Shown here in pieces: positions 15,811 through 24,611 of a stretch of DNA of 64,000 nt. The stretch comes from Sphaerisporangium melleum. Lineage in GTDB: Bacteria; Actinomycetota; Actinomycetes; Streptosporangiales; Streptosporangiaceae. Below the pieces are notes generated by a model that was not told where the DNA came from, searched no databases, and saw nothing but the letters and a program-made list of their open reading frames with translations. Position 1 is the first letter of the stretch; each line of letters starts with the position of its first letter. Location: assembly GCF_014646695.1 (NCBI RefSeq), contig NZ_BMNT01000007.1:125549-189548 (forward strand), given 5' to 3'. A program made the position numbers and the translations under genes.

Positions 15811-18246
15811 CTACTCCGTACGGCCGGGGAGGCGGAGGCGCTTCAGCATGAGGGCGTTGACCGCGACGATCACACTGGAGCCCGACATCGACAGCGCCGC
15901 GATCTCGGGCCGGAGAGTCAGGCCGAAGGCGGGCTCGAAGACCCCGGCCGCGATGGGCAAGGCGATGGCGTTGTACCCGACGGCCCAGCCGAGGTTCTGC
16001 CGCATCTTGCGCAGCGTCCCTCGGCCGATCCGCAGCGCCGTAGGGACGTCCAGCGGGTCGGAGCGCATGAGGACGACATCGGCGGTCTCGATGGCGACGT
16101 CGGTGCCGGCGCCGATGGCGATACCGAGGTCGGCCTGGGCGAGAGCCGGGGCGTCGTTGACGCCGTCGCCCACCATGGCCACCTTCCGGCCGTCCCGCTG
16201 TAGTTCGACGATCTTGCCTGCTTTGTCGCCCGGTAGTACATCCGCGATGACGGTGTCGATGCCCAGCCCTCCGGCGATGCGCCGCGCGGTCTGTTCATTG
16301 TCACCGGTCAGCATCACCACCTCGATGCCAAGGTCGTGCAGGGCTGCCACCGCGGCGGCGGAGGTGTCGCGCGGCGCGTCGGCGATACCGATCAGCCCGG
16401 CCGCGCGGCCGTCCACCGCGGCGACCACGACGGTGCGCCCGCCGGAGGCCAGTTCGTCACGCCGGGACATGAGCCCGCCCAGTGAGATCCCTTCCCGTTC
16501 CATGAGCCGCCGGTTGCCCGCAACGACCCGTCGGCCGTCCACGGTCGCGATCGCCCCGTGACCGGGGACGTTGTGGAAGTCTCGCGCCTGGAACACCGGG
16601 GCGTCCCGCCTCTCCGCGTAGCGGACGACGGCCTCGGCGAGCGGGTGTTCCGACTCGCGCTCGACCGCGGCCACCAAGGCGAGGAGCTCCGGTTCGCCGA
16701 TCCCGGCGGCGGCCAGGTCGGTGACCTCCGGCTCACCCTTGGTCAGAGTGCCGGTCTTGTCCATGACGACCACCTCGATGCGGGCGCCGGTCTCGATGGC
16801 GCTCGCGTTCTTGAACAGCACGCCGCGCTTGGCGCCGAGCCCGGTTCCCACCATGATCGCTGTGGGGGTCGCCAGGCCCAGGGCGTCCGGGCAGGTGATG
16901 ACCACGACAGTGATCGCGAACAGGATGGCCAGGCTGAAGGCCGCCCCCACCACCAACCAGGTCAGCAAAGTGGCCGCCCCACCGGCCAGGGCCACCAGGA
17001 CCAGCCAGAACGCCGCCCGGTCGGCCAGTCTCTGGCCGGGCGCCTTGGAGTTCTGGGCCTGCTGGACGAGCTCGACGATCTGCGCGAGTGCCGTGTCGGA
17101 GCCGACCTTGGTGGTTCGCACGCGGAGCGTGCCGTTCTTGTTGATGGTGGCTCCGATGACGGGCGAGCCCGGCTGTTTGTGCACCGGCATGCTCTCGCCG
17201 GTGACCATCGACTCGTCCACCTCGCTGTCGCCGTCCTCGACGACCCCGTCCACGGCGATCTTCGTGCCCGGCCGGACGAGCAGCAGGTCGCCGACCACGA
17301 CCTCGGCGGTGGGCACTTCGACCTGCCGGCCGTCCCGCAGCACCAGAGCCCTGGGGGGTGCGAGGTCGAGCAGCGTGCGAATGGCGTCGTTGGCCCCGCC
17401 CCGCGCACGCATCTCGAACCAGTGACCGAGCAGCACGAACGAGGCGAGCACGGTGGCGGCCTCGTAGAACGCCTCGCCGCCGCCGGTCAGGGTGACGACC
17501 AGCGAGTACCCCCAGCCGGCGCCGATGGCGACCGCGACGAGCACCATCATGTCCAGCGTCCGCGCGCGCAGCGCCCGGACGGCCCCGTCGAAGAAGATCG
17601 AGGACGAGTAGAAGATCACCGGCAGGCTGAGCAGCAGTGCCCAAACGTCCTCGCGCAGGCCGAACGGAACGGGGACGTGGAGGTTCAGCACCTCTCGGCC
17701 GATGGGCGACCACACCACGATCGGGATCGAGAACAGCAGCGCCACCAGGAAGCGGTTGCGCATGTCGGCCACCATGGCCGCCATCGACATACCCGCGTGG
17801 CCGCCGTGCCCCATCGCGTCATGCGGTGACATCGCCCGAGGTGGCGCCTCCTGAGCTGGAGCCGCCGGCCCGTGACGAGGGTGTGCCGGCATCGCCGGCG
17901 CGGGTACGACATGCCGGTCGTGCGCGTGGCCGGGCATCTCGAGGGCCGACGGCGCAGACGTCCCGTGACGGCCGCTGGGCGGATCCGGTTCCTGCATCGG
18001 GTCGCAGACATGAGTCGGCACCGACCGGCCCGCACAGTGGTACCCGCACTCGCGCACCCAACGGCGCAGCTCGGCCACCGACGTGAGCGCCGGATCGAAC
18101 CGCACGGACGCCGTCTGAGCGACCGGGTTGACCTCTACCCGCAGCACGCCGGGCCGCCGGCCGAGGCTCGCGGATACGACGCCCTGCTCACTCGCCCAGT
18201 GCAGACCTCTCACGTCCAGCACCACGGTCTTGCCGTCATCCGCCAT
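15811..18246 (-). CDS. Copper-type P1B ATPase with CPD motif
   Basis: 811-residue heavy-metal-exporting ATPase. Order: an HMA-like domain (about 5-75) in which the metal-binding CxxC is replaced (GLHWASEQGV), a long His/Pro/Met-rich linker with HDAMGHGGHAGMSM, membrane helices, VTGESMPV actuator motif, the ion-site helix TCPDALGLATPTA, phosphorylation motif DKTGTLTKG, ESEHPLAEA and GDGVNDAP. C-terminal helices carry GYN and MSGSS, typical of copper pumps. The ion motif is CPD, not CPC or CPH, so substrate or affinity may differ. ATG at 18246 has AGGAG 7 bp upstream; a BlaI-like box overlaps its leader. Export of Cu from the cytoplasm is the likeliest role. Confidence 0.9.
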   Translation of the reverse strand: MADDGKTVVLDVRGLHWASEQGVVSASLGRRPGVLRVEVNPVAQTASVRFDPALTSVAELRRWVRECGYHCAGRSVPTHVCDPMQEPDPPSGRHGTSAPSALEMPGHAHDRHVVPAPAMPAHPRHGPAAPAQEAPPRAMSPHDAMGHGGHAGMSMAAMVADMRNRFLVALLFSIPIVVWSPIGREVLNLHVPVPFGLREDVWALLLSLPVIFYSSSIFFDGAVRALRARTLDMMVLVAVAIGAGWGYSLVVTLTGGGEAFYEAATVLASFVLLGHWFEMRARGGANDAIRTLLDLAPPRALVLRDGRQVEVPTAEVVVGDLLLVRPGTKIAVDGVVEDGDSEVDESMVTGESMPVHKQPGSPVIGATINKNGTLRVRTTKVGSDTALAQIVELVQQAQNSKAPGQRLADRAAFWLVLVALAGGAATLLTWLVVGAAFSLAILFAITVVVITCPDALGLATPTAIMVGTGLGAKRGVLFKNASAIETGARIEVVVMDKTGTLTKGEPEVTDLAAAGIGEPELLALVAAVERESEHPLAEAVVRYAERRDAPVFQARDFHNVPGHGAIATVDGRRVVAGNRRLMEREGISLGGLMSRRDELASGGRTVVVAAVDGRAAGLIGIADAPRDTSAAAVAALHDLGIEVVMLTGDNEQTARRIAGGLGIDTVIADVLPGDKAGKIVELQRDGRKVAMVGDGVNDAPALAQADLGIAIGAGTDVAIETADVVLMRSDPLDVPTALRIGRGTLRKMRQNLGWAVGYNAIALPIAAGVFEPAFGLTLRPEIAALSMSGSSVIVAVNALMLKRLRLPGRTE

Positions 18247-18255
18247 GCCGACTCC

Positions 18256-18272
18256 TACTAGTGGCCTTAGTA
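18256..18272. promoter_or_regulatory. Putative BlaI/CopY-type operator upstream of the ATPase
   Basis: TACTAGTGGCCTTAGTA (TACTA-N7-TAGTA) lies 10 bp before the ATPase start codon. The arms match the TACTA/TAGTA half-sites known for actinobacterial BlaI, and a BlaI-family gene is 1.3 kb away. Confidence 0.55.
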
Positions 18273-18361
18273 CCAAGGTAGCGACAGGTGGCGCTCTCCG
18301 GACCGGCGGCACGTGCGTACGGCACGGTCACCGCATGCCTCGCGATACGTGCTACTCCGCC

Positions 18362-19351
18362 TCAGGGGCGGACGGCGCCGAGCAGGCGTCCACGCCAGTA
18401 GTCGTCCAGCGAGACGACCTTCACCACGTCGCCCGTGCGGGGGGCGTGGATCATCTTGCCGCCGCCGACGTACATGCCCATGTGGCCGAGTCCCTTGCTG
18501 AACAGCAGATCACCCGGCTGGAGCGCGTCCAGCGAAACGCGACGGCTCGCCCCCCAGGACCACTGGGTATAGGTGGTGCGCGGCAGGCTCACCCCCGCCT
18601 TCGCCCAGGACGCCTGGGTGAAGCCGGAGCAGTCGTAGGAACCGGGGCCGGTGGCGCCCCACCGGTAGGGCTTGCCGATCTGGGCGAAGGCGAACTGCAG
18701 GGCCACGCGGGCGTTGCCGGAGGCGGGACCGGTGTACCTGACCCCGGCGCTGTTGGGGTCGCCGGGGTTGAACCGATTGAGGCGGCGCAGCAGGCGTTCC
18801 TGCTCGCCGACGAGTTTCTCGACCTTCTTGCGCTCCCCGCGGACCTCCTCCAGGACGTCGCGGGCCTCATCCAAGGCCGCCTTGGCCTTGGCGCGCCTGT
18901 CACGCAACCCGCGGTTGGCCAGGTCGAATTCGCGCAGGACGCGGTCGCGCGCGGCGGCGAGCTGGTTGCCGGCCGCCAGCCCGGACAGCATCGCCGCCGG
19001 ATCCTGCTGGTTGACGAAACCTGGCCAGAGCAGTATGTCACCGGACTGGTAGGTGCCCACGGCGGTGGCCACCAGGTCCTCGCGCAGCTCCGCCACCTTG
19101 GTCAGTTCGCTTTTGAGCTGCCCGCCGAGCCGGTCGTACTTCTTCTTCGACGCCTTGTACTTCTCCGCGACGGTGTTGTACCGCTCGACCATCTGGTCGG
19201 CCTGGTCCTCCAGCTTGGCCAGCTTCGCCTCGGCCTGAGCCACCGTCGGACGAGGCTCGGCGATGGCGCTGCCCTGCGTGAGCAGTACCACGATGGCTGC
19301 ACATAGCGCGCCCGCCAGCGTGGCGCTCCGTCTCATGCGGCGCACGGCCAA
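18362..19351 (-). CDS. Secreted NlpC/P60 peptidoglycan endopeptidase
   Basis: 329 residues: signal peptide (cleavage near GSAIAEP), a long coiled-coil region (about 35-190, rich in Ala/Lys/Glu), and a C-terminal NlpC/P60 domain. Catalytic Cys in YDCSGFTQASW and His in GHMGMYVGGG are present; a following HAP supplies the third polar position. It would cleave D-Glu-DAP type bonds in the stem peptide, like RipA/RipC-type enzymes. The TTG at 19351 has AAGGA 9 bp upstream; the alternative ATG at 19336 lacks an SD and would shorten the signal peptide only slightly. Confidence 0.9.
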   Translation of the reverse strand: MAVRRMRRSATLAGALCAAIVVLLTQGSAIAEPRPTVAQAEAKLAKLEDQADQMVERYNTVAEKYKASKKKYDRLGGQLKSELTKVAELREDLVATAVGTYQSGDILLWPGFVNQQDPAAMLSGLAAGNQLAAARDRVLREFDLANRGLRDRRAKAKAALDEARDVLEEVRGERKKVEKLVGEQERLLRRLNRFNPGDPNSAGVRYTGPASGNARVALQFAFAQIGKPYRWGATGPGSYDCSGFTQASWAKAGVSLPRTTYTQWSWGASRRVSLDALQPGDLLFSKGLGHMGMYVGGGKMIHAPRTGDVVKVVSLDDYWRGRLLGAVRP

Positions 19352-19403
19352 GCGGCACCATCCTTGATCTACCGGCCTTTTACACGAACCCGACGCGTGA
19401 TCC

Positions 19404-19420
19404 TACTAAGGGACGTAGGG
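19404..19420. promoter_or_regulatory. Putative BlaI operator upstream of blaI
   Basis: TACTAAGGGACGTAGGG has the TACTA-N7-TAG spacing with an imperfect right arm, or read differently CCTAC-N8-GTAGG. It lies in the divergent region between the NlpC gene and the BlaI-type gene, where autoregulation is expected. Confidence 0.4.
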
Positions 19421-19593
19421 GATCGCACCGGCAAGTACAGACCTGGGCCAGGGCCGGTTCATATGGTTCATGCGGATCTGGCCGGTCGGTGCGCGGGGCC
19501 GACCAGATCAGCCGTCAGAAGGACCTCATCGGGACCTGTGGCGCCCCTACGAAGCTCGATAGCATTGGCCGCAAGCACGGGAGAGGTAGGCGG

Positions 19594-19968
19594 ATGCTAC
19601 GGGGCCTTGGAGACCTTGAGTCGGTGGTGATGGACCGCATGTGGTCCTACCGCCGACCGGCGTCGGTCAGGGACGTGCTCGAAGACCTCCGCCAGGAGCG
19701 GCAGATCGCCTACACGACCGTCATGACCGTGATGGACAACCTCCACAAGAAGGGGCTGCTGCGACGCGAGCAGGTCAGCCGCGCGTATCTCTACGAGGCG
19801 ACCGCCTCCAAGGAGGCCTACACGGCCGAGTTGATGCGTAGCACGCTGGCCAACGGTGGCAATCGAGCCGCCACGCTGGTGCACTTCCTGGAGCGCCTGA
19901 CCCCCGAAGAGGCCGAGGCCCTGGAGGCCGCGCTCCAGGTCTATCCCCCCAGAGGCCGAAGCTCATGA
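19594..19968 (+). CDS. blaI: BlaI/MecI/CopY family repressor
   Basis: 124-residue winged-helix repressor of the BlaI family. The DNA-binding part is VRDVLEDLRQERQIAYTTVMTVMDNLHKKGLL and the C-terminal helix forms the dimer. In this family a membrane M56 protease relays a signal that leads to BlaI cleavage or release. ATG at 19594 follows GAGAGGTAGG; the upstream open frame is non-coding. It shares ATGA with the M56 gene. Candidate operators occur upstream of this gene and of the copper ATPase, so it probably controls the local metal/cell-envelope module. Confidence 0.88.
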   Translation: MLRGLGDLESVVMDRMWSYRRPASVRDVLEDLRQERQIAYTTVMTVMDNLHKKGLLRREQVSRAYLYEATASKEAYTAELMRSTLANGGNRAATLVHFLERLTPEEAEALEAALQVYPPRGRSS

Positions 19969-20912
19969 TCATCGCAGCCGTGCTGGCACTGTACGCCCTG
20001 TTCGGAGTGGTGGCCCTGCCGCGCCTGCTCGCCCGGGGCGGCTGGGCCGACCGGGCCCCTCGCCTGGGCATCGCCATGTGGCACGCGGCGTGCGCCTCCG
20101 TGCTCACCTCCGCCGTCCTGGCCGTGCTCGTGGCCGCCATACCGGCCTCAGTGGTCGGACACGGCCTCGCCGACCTCTTCGAGGCGTGCGCCGCGCTCCT
20201 GTCCGATGCCACGGCCGTGTCCCCCGCCGGAGTGCTGATCGCGCTTTCATCGGCCGGCCTCGTCGCGGGACGGCTGGCCTACTGCGCGGCAGCCGTGCTG
20301 CTGAAGGCCCGGCGGGAGCGGCGCGAGCACTCCGCGATGCTGGGCCTGCTCGGCAGGCACGACAGCACGCTGGGAGCGGTCGTGCTGGACCACACCGAGC
20401 CGATCGCCTACTGCCTGCCGGGCGAAGGCCGCACGGTCATCACAACAGGAGCCCTGCGCTCCTTGCCACCGGAAGAGGTGGCGGCCGTACTGGCTCACGA
20501 ACAGGCCCACCTGCACGGCCGGCACCATCTCGTGGTCGCGGTCGGCGAGATCCTCTGCCGGGCCTTTCCACGCGTACCCCTCTTCCAGCGGGCCAGGAGC
20601 GAGATCGCCCGCCTGATCGAACTCCAGGCGGACGACGTCGCGGCCCGCCGGCATGCGCGCATCCACATCGCCAGCGCCCTCGTCCGCCTGGCCACGGGAC
20701 GGGTGCCCGCCTTCTCCCTGGGCATGGGTGGCGAGAACGCCCTGACCCGTGTACGCCGGATGCTCGGTCCAGAGATCCCCCTCAACCGTCACGAACGCCT
20801 CACCACCGTTGCCGCTGTAGGCCTGTTGATCGCCGGACCGGTCGCCCTGGCGCTGACACCAGGTGTGAGCGCGTTCCTGACGCATCACTGCCACGATCTC
20901 CTGGCCTTGTGA
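19965..20912 (+). CDS. M56 family membrane metalloprotease (BlaR1-like, no sensor domain)
   Basis: 315-residue membrane protease partnered with BlaI. Three N-terminal hydrophobic segments, then the zinc site VLAHEQAHLHGRHH (HExxH, about residues 178-182) and a C-terminal hydrophobic segment. Unlike BlaR1 it lacks a penicillin-binding sensor domain, which is usual for the actinobacterial form. It likely senses an envelope signal and inactivates BlaI. Translationally coupled to blaI by an ATGA overlap. Confidence 0.88.
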   Translation: MIIAAVLALYALFGVVALPRLLARGGWADRAPRLGIAMWHAACASVLTSAVLAVLVAAIPASVVGHGLADLFEACAALLSDATAVSPAGVLIALSSAGLVAGRLAYCAAAVLLKARRERREHSAMLGLLGRHDSTLGAVVLDHTEPIAYCLPGEGRTVITTGALRSLPPEEVAAVLAHEQAHLHGRHHLVVAVGEILCRAFPRVPLFQRARSEIARLIELQADDVAARRHARIHIASALVRLATGRVPAFSLGMGGENALTRVRRMLGPEIPLNRHERLTTVAAVGLLIAGPVALALTPGVSAFLTHHCHDLLAL

Positions 20913-21008
20913 CCTTGAGCCAGCAGGGGTCGACAACCTGCACCCCAGGGTGACGGGCGACGCGTACGCGATCCCTGCGGCGCCTCGCAACGCAAGCCTG
21001 GCCGGTGG

Positions 21009-21035
21009 GGGCGGCCCGCGGGAGGCGGGCCGCCC
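21009..21035. terminator. Bidirectional hairpin terminator
   Basis: A perfect 11-bp stem GGGCGGCCCGC with a 5-base loop lies between the convergent M56 and PHP-hydrolase genes. Confidence 0.7.
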
Positions 21036-21046
21036 TGATCAGCGGA

Positions 21047-22540
21047 CTAGCGGACGCGGATGAACACGGGGTTGGAGTAGAACCACAGGTCCTCCCACGG
21101 GCTCTCCTTGCCGTCGGCCTGCGGCTCCATCTCGTCGGTGCTGGTGCCGCGCACCCGGAGGTAGCTGTCGGCCCCCACGTCGCGCAGGGTGTGGCGGATG
21201 ACGCAGTCCTGTCCCTGGCGGCGCCAGTCCTTCGGGCCGAACCGCGCGACGACCTTGGTGGTGGGGTTGGTGTCGGCGTCGAGGTTGGCGCTGACGCCGG
21301 TGACCTGGCCGACGATGAGGTCGACGCGCCGCACCTCCGGGCGGTCGCCGTGGGCGTTCTTGCCGTCCAGCGGCCGGAAGCGGATCTCGACCTCGACGTC
21401 GGAGCGGTTGCGGCGGTTGACCACGAGCGTCTCGCTCACCGTGGCCTTGCCGCCCTGGCTGCTCGCGGTGACGTCGAGAGCGGTGACCAGGTCACCGGTG
21501 GTGACGAAGATCCGGCCGTTGCGCAGCCCGTCCATGATGTCGCCGTAGTCCTGACGCGCCGCCACGTAGGTCTTGCTGTACTCGCCCGGCCAGAAGTCCG
21601 AGCCGCCGCGGGTCCAGTGCACATGCGAGTCGGAGGTGGCGGTGATCCACCAGTGGCGGCCCTCGCCGAGGAGGGAGTCCCACAGACCGCCGACCCGGGC
21701 GGTCATCTGGTCGAAGCCGCCGTAGGTCGGGTGGTTGCCGTAGCCGCCGCGGGCGCCGCCGTTCAGCGGCCCGGCCTGGTGGCCGGGAGCGCCCTCGAAG
21801 CCGACGTAGACGTCCGGGGCGGCGTTGTTGCCGTTGCGGAACTCACGCGGGGTGTCCTGCCCCCACACGCCCAGGCCGGTCGCCGAGCGCGAGGCGTGGT
21901 GAGCGATCACCAGCGGCTTGCGGGGCATGTCGCGGGCGGCCTTGAGGAACTCCACCATCTTGGCCTCGGTGTCGCGGCCGGGGTCGGTGGGGAAGGCGTC
22001 GTACTTGGCGAAACGGCTCTCCAGCTCGAACAGCTGCCGGGCCTCGTCCGCGTGGTGCGGGATCATCAGCGTGTGGTGGTCGAGCGCCGGGGCGTCGAAC
22101 TCCATGCCCCAGAACTGCAGCACCTCGGGGACGAGTACGCGCGAGCGCAGCAGGTCGGGGTAGGCCTGCTCCAGGTTGACCTTGGAGTGCGTCGGGCCAC
22201 CGTGGTCGGTGCACATCGCCCAGGTCAGGCCGAAGTACTTGGCCATGATCGCGTTGGTGACGATCGGGTACACCGCGTCGGCGCCCTTGTGGAACGTCGG
22301 CGGGTTCGTCTTGGTGTCGAACTCGCCGCTGTACTCGGAGTGGACGTGATGGTCGCCGGCCCGCCACCTGCGGCCCTTGTCGCCGCCGTTGCCGAACTTG
22401 CGCTCGTCATCGGCCTGTGCGGGGGTGCCGCCCACGAGGGGGACCGCGGCGGCGAGGGTCGCGCCGACACCGGCGTACTTGACGAGCTGACGCCGCGAAA
22501 GCCCGGACTGCTCGGACTCCCGGGCCTTTTCGTTCTTCAC
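21047..22540 (-). CDS. Tat-exported PHP-domain metallohydrolase
   Basis: 497 residues. The N-terminus LSRRQLVKYAGVGATLAAAV is a Tat signal, so the folded metalloenzyme is exported. PHP-type metal ligands are visible: GDHHVHSEYSGEFD (HxH), AMCTDHGG, IAHHASR and TATSDSHVHW, consistent with a CehA/McbA-like or DUF3604-like phosphoesterase. The C-terminal 150 residues look like a beta-rich accessory domain. The substrate is unknown. ATG at 22540; single gene, with an AT-rich upstream region around 22545-22660 separating it from the ABC permease. Confidence 0.82.
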   Translation of the reverse strand: MKNEKARESEQSGLSRRQLVKYAGVGATLAAAVPLVGGTPAQADDERKFGNGGDKGRRWRAGDHHVHSEYSGEFDTKTNPPTFHKGADAVYPIVTNAIMAKYFGLTWAMCTDHGGPTHSKVNLEQAYPDLLRSRVLVPEVLQFWGMEFDAPALDHHTLMIPHHADEARQLFELESRFAKYDAFPTDPGRDTEAKMVEFLKAARDMPRKPLVIAHHASRSATGLGVWGQDTPREFRNGNNAAPDVYVGFEGAPGHQAGPLNGGARGGYGNHPTYGGFDQMTARVGGLWDSLLGEGRHWWITATSDSHVHWTRGGSDFWPGEYSKTYVAARQDYGDIMDGLRNGRIFVTTGDLVTALDVTASSQGGKATVSETLVVNRRNRSDVEVEIRFRPLDGKNAHGDRPEVRRVDLIVGQVTGVSANLDADTNPTTKVVARFGPKDWRRQGQDCVIRHTLRDVGADSYLRVRGTSTDEMEPQADGKESPWEDLWFYSNPVFIRVR

Positions 22541-22714
22541 TGTTGAGCCTTCCTGGAGGTCGCTGCCAGCCGACCAACCTCCTGCACAGGCCTGAACGTG
22601 ACGTGAACGATGCCCGGGTAGTCCAAGAACAATAAATTTGCACCTTGTGTCCGATTAGCGCGTGGTCCACCGGCCCGGCGGGCGCGTGCCGCCGAGTACG
22701 GGGAATCAGCCGGG

Positions 22715-23596
22715 CTACCGCAGGCCTCCGACGGAGAGGCCGCCGCGCCAGTGTCGCTGGAGGGTGAAGAAGGCGATGATGAGCGGGACCACCGACACGA
22801 GCGCGCCCAGGATGATGAGGCTCCACAGGGAGGTGCCGCCGGAGTTGTTGGCCGAGGCGATGCCCTGCCAGACGCCGAGCCCGACGGTGACCGGGAACAG
22901 GCGGTTGTCGGAGAGCATGGCGAGCGGCAGGAAGTAGTTGTTCCACGATGCCACGGCCGACAGGAGCAGCACGGTGACCACCGCGGGCCGCATCAGCGGG
23001 AACGCGACCCGCAGGAACGTCCGCAGTTCACCCGCGCCGTCGACCCGCGCCGCGTCCAGGATCTCGTCGGGGACCGCGTCGCGCGCGTACACGTGCATCA
23101 GGTAGACGCCGAACGGGTTGAGCAGCGACGGGAGGATCACCGCCCAGATGGTGTTGGTCAGGCCGAGCCCGGAGAACATGATGAAGGTCGGGATCACCAG
23201 GGCCGTTCCGGGCACCATCAACGCGCCGAGCAGGATCGAGAAGCTGAAGCGCCGGCCGGCGAACCGGTACTTGGCGAACCCGTAGCCGGCCATGACGGCG
23301 AGGATGGTGGCCCCGAGTCCGCCCGCGAGCGCGTACAGCGTGGAGTTGAGGATCCACCTGCCGTAGATGCCGCCGTCGTAGGTGAACAGCCGCTCCAGGT
23401 TGCCGAGGTAGTCGACGTTGTCGGTGAACCACAGCGTGTTACCGCCGCTGAACAGGCCGGGGGAATCCTTGGAGCTGTTGACGATGACCCACCAGAACGG
23501 CACCAGGAAGTACACGACCAGGAAGCCGAGGAGCACCTGCAGGGGAAGGTGGCGTTGCGGCCTGCGGCGTCCGCCGGCGCGGGAGACGGTGGTCAT
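22715..23596 (-). CDS. Carbohydrate ABC transporter permease (MalG type)
   Basis: 293-residue inner-membrane permease with six hydrophobic segments and the EAA-loop DAARVDGAGELRTFLRVAFP, which contacts the ATPase. It belongs to the MalG/LacG group that imports oligosaccharides. ATG at 23596 overlaps the preceding permease stop (TGATG). No ATPase gene is present; actinomycetes commonly share one ATPase (MsiK) among several such systems. Confidence 0.93.
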   Translation of the reverse strand: MTTVSRAGGRRRPQRHLPLQVLLGFLVVYFLVPFWWVIVNSSKDSPGLFSGGNTLWFTDNVDYLGNLERLFTYDGGIYGRWILNSTLYALAGGLGATILAVMAGYGFAKYRFAGRRFSFSILLGALMVPGTALVIPTFIMFSGLGLTNTIWAVILPSLLNPFGVYLMHVYARDAVPDEILDAARVDGAGELRTFLRVAFPLMRPAVVTVLLLSAVASWNNYFLPLAMLSDNRLFPVTVGLGVWQGIASANNSGGTSLWSLIILGALVSVVPLIIAFFTLQRHWRGGLSVGGLR

Positions 23597-24537
23597 CAGA
23601 GGAAGCTCCTCCGCTTGCGGGTGAAGAACAGGAAGGCGTAGACGCACGCGAACACGATGCCGCCGAGGGCGAAGGAGATCGCCGATCCGTAGTTGAAGTT
23701 GGCGAGCTTGAACGCCTGTGAGTACGCGTACATGTTGGGGGTGAAGTCCGGTCCGATCGTGCCGGCGGCGAGATAGCGCAGGATCTGCGGTTCGTTGAAG
23801 AACTGCAGGGTGCCGATGAGCGAGAAGACCAGGATCAGGACGAGCGCGGGGGCGATCAGCGGGATCTTGATCCGGAGCGCGATCTGCCACCTGCCGGCGC
23901 CGTCCATGCGGGCGGCCTCGTACAGCGTCGGGTCGATGCCCTGGAGCGCCGCGTACAGGATGATCATGTAGTAGCCGGCCCACTGCCAGGTGACGACGTT
24001 GAGCAGGCCGTAGAAGATCAGGTTCTTGCTGAAGAAGTCGGGCGCCGTGCCGCCGAACAGGGCGAAGATGTCGGTGAGCGGCCCGAAGCTCTTGCTGTAC
24101 AGGAAGCCCCACATGACCGCCCCGATGACCGTGGGGATCGCGTACGGCAGGAAGATCATCAGCCGGGAGAAGCGGATGAACACCGAGGTCACCGCGTCCA
24201 GGATGAGGGCCATCCCGAGCGCGAGGAGGATCTGCAGCGGGATGGCGAACAGGGCGAAGCGGATGACGAACCACGCCCCGGACAGGAAGCTCGGGTCGGT
24301 GAACGCCTTCGCGTAGTTGTCGAGGAAGACGAAGCTGGTGCCGCCGATCAGCTTCTTCTGGAAGAGGCTGAGGTACAGCGCGTACGCGAGCGGCGCGATG
24401 AGGAACGCCAGGAAGACGAGGCCGAACGGCCCGACGAACAGCCATCCCATCAGGTGCTCACGGAGGCGCACCTTGCCGTGGGTGGTCTTCGCCTTCTCTT
24501 CGGTGCGTGGTGGGTTCTCCTCGATCAGGAGGGTCAT
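23596..24537 (-). CDS. Carbohydrate ABC transporter permease (MalF type)
   Basis: 313-residue permease, six main membrane segments after a polar N-terminus of about 28 residues, with EAA loop EAARMDGAGRWQIALRIKIP. Partner of the MalG-type permease downstream. Two consecutive ATGs (24540 and 24537) exist; the second has better spacing from CCGGAG. The upstream open frame to 24615 covers a hairpin and is not coding. Confidence 0.92.
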   Translation of the reverse strand: MTLLIEENPPRTEEKAKTTHGKVRLREHLMGWLFVGPFGLVFLAFLIAPLAYALYLSLFQKKLIGGTSFVFLDNYAKAFTDPSFLSGAWFVIRFALFAIPLQILLALGMALILDAVTSVFIRFSRLMIFLPYAIPTVIGAVMWGFLYSKSFGPLTDIFALFGGTAPDFFSKNLIFYGLLNVVTWQWAGYYMIILYAALQGIDPTLYEAARMDGAGRWQIALRIKIPLIAPALVLILVFSLIGTLQFFNEPQILRYLAAGTIGPDFTPNMYAYSQAFKLANFNYGSAISFALGGIVFACVYAFLFFTRKRRSFL

Positions 24538-24572
24538 CATGGGCTCCGGGGGTCGGTGCAGGGGGCGTGGCG

Positions 24573-24605
24573 GGGTGGGCCGGCCGGGAGCCGGCCGGCC
24601 CACCC
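24573..24605 (-). terminator. Intercistronic hairpin between binding protein and permease genes
   Basis: A perfect 15-bp stem (GGGTGGGCCGGCCGG and its complement) with a 3-base loop lies between the solute-binding protein and first permease genes. Such hairpins usually protect or attenuate so that the binding protein is made in excess over the permeases. Confidence 0.7.
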
Positions 24606-24611
24606 TCGGGG

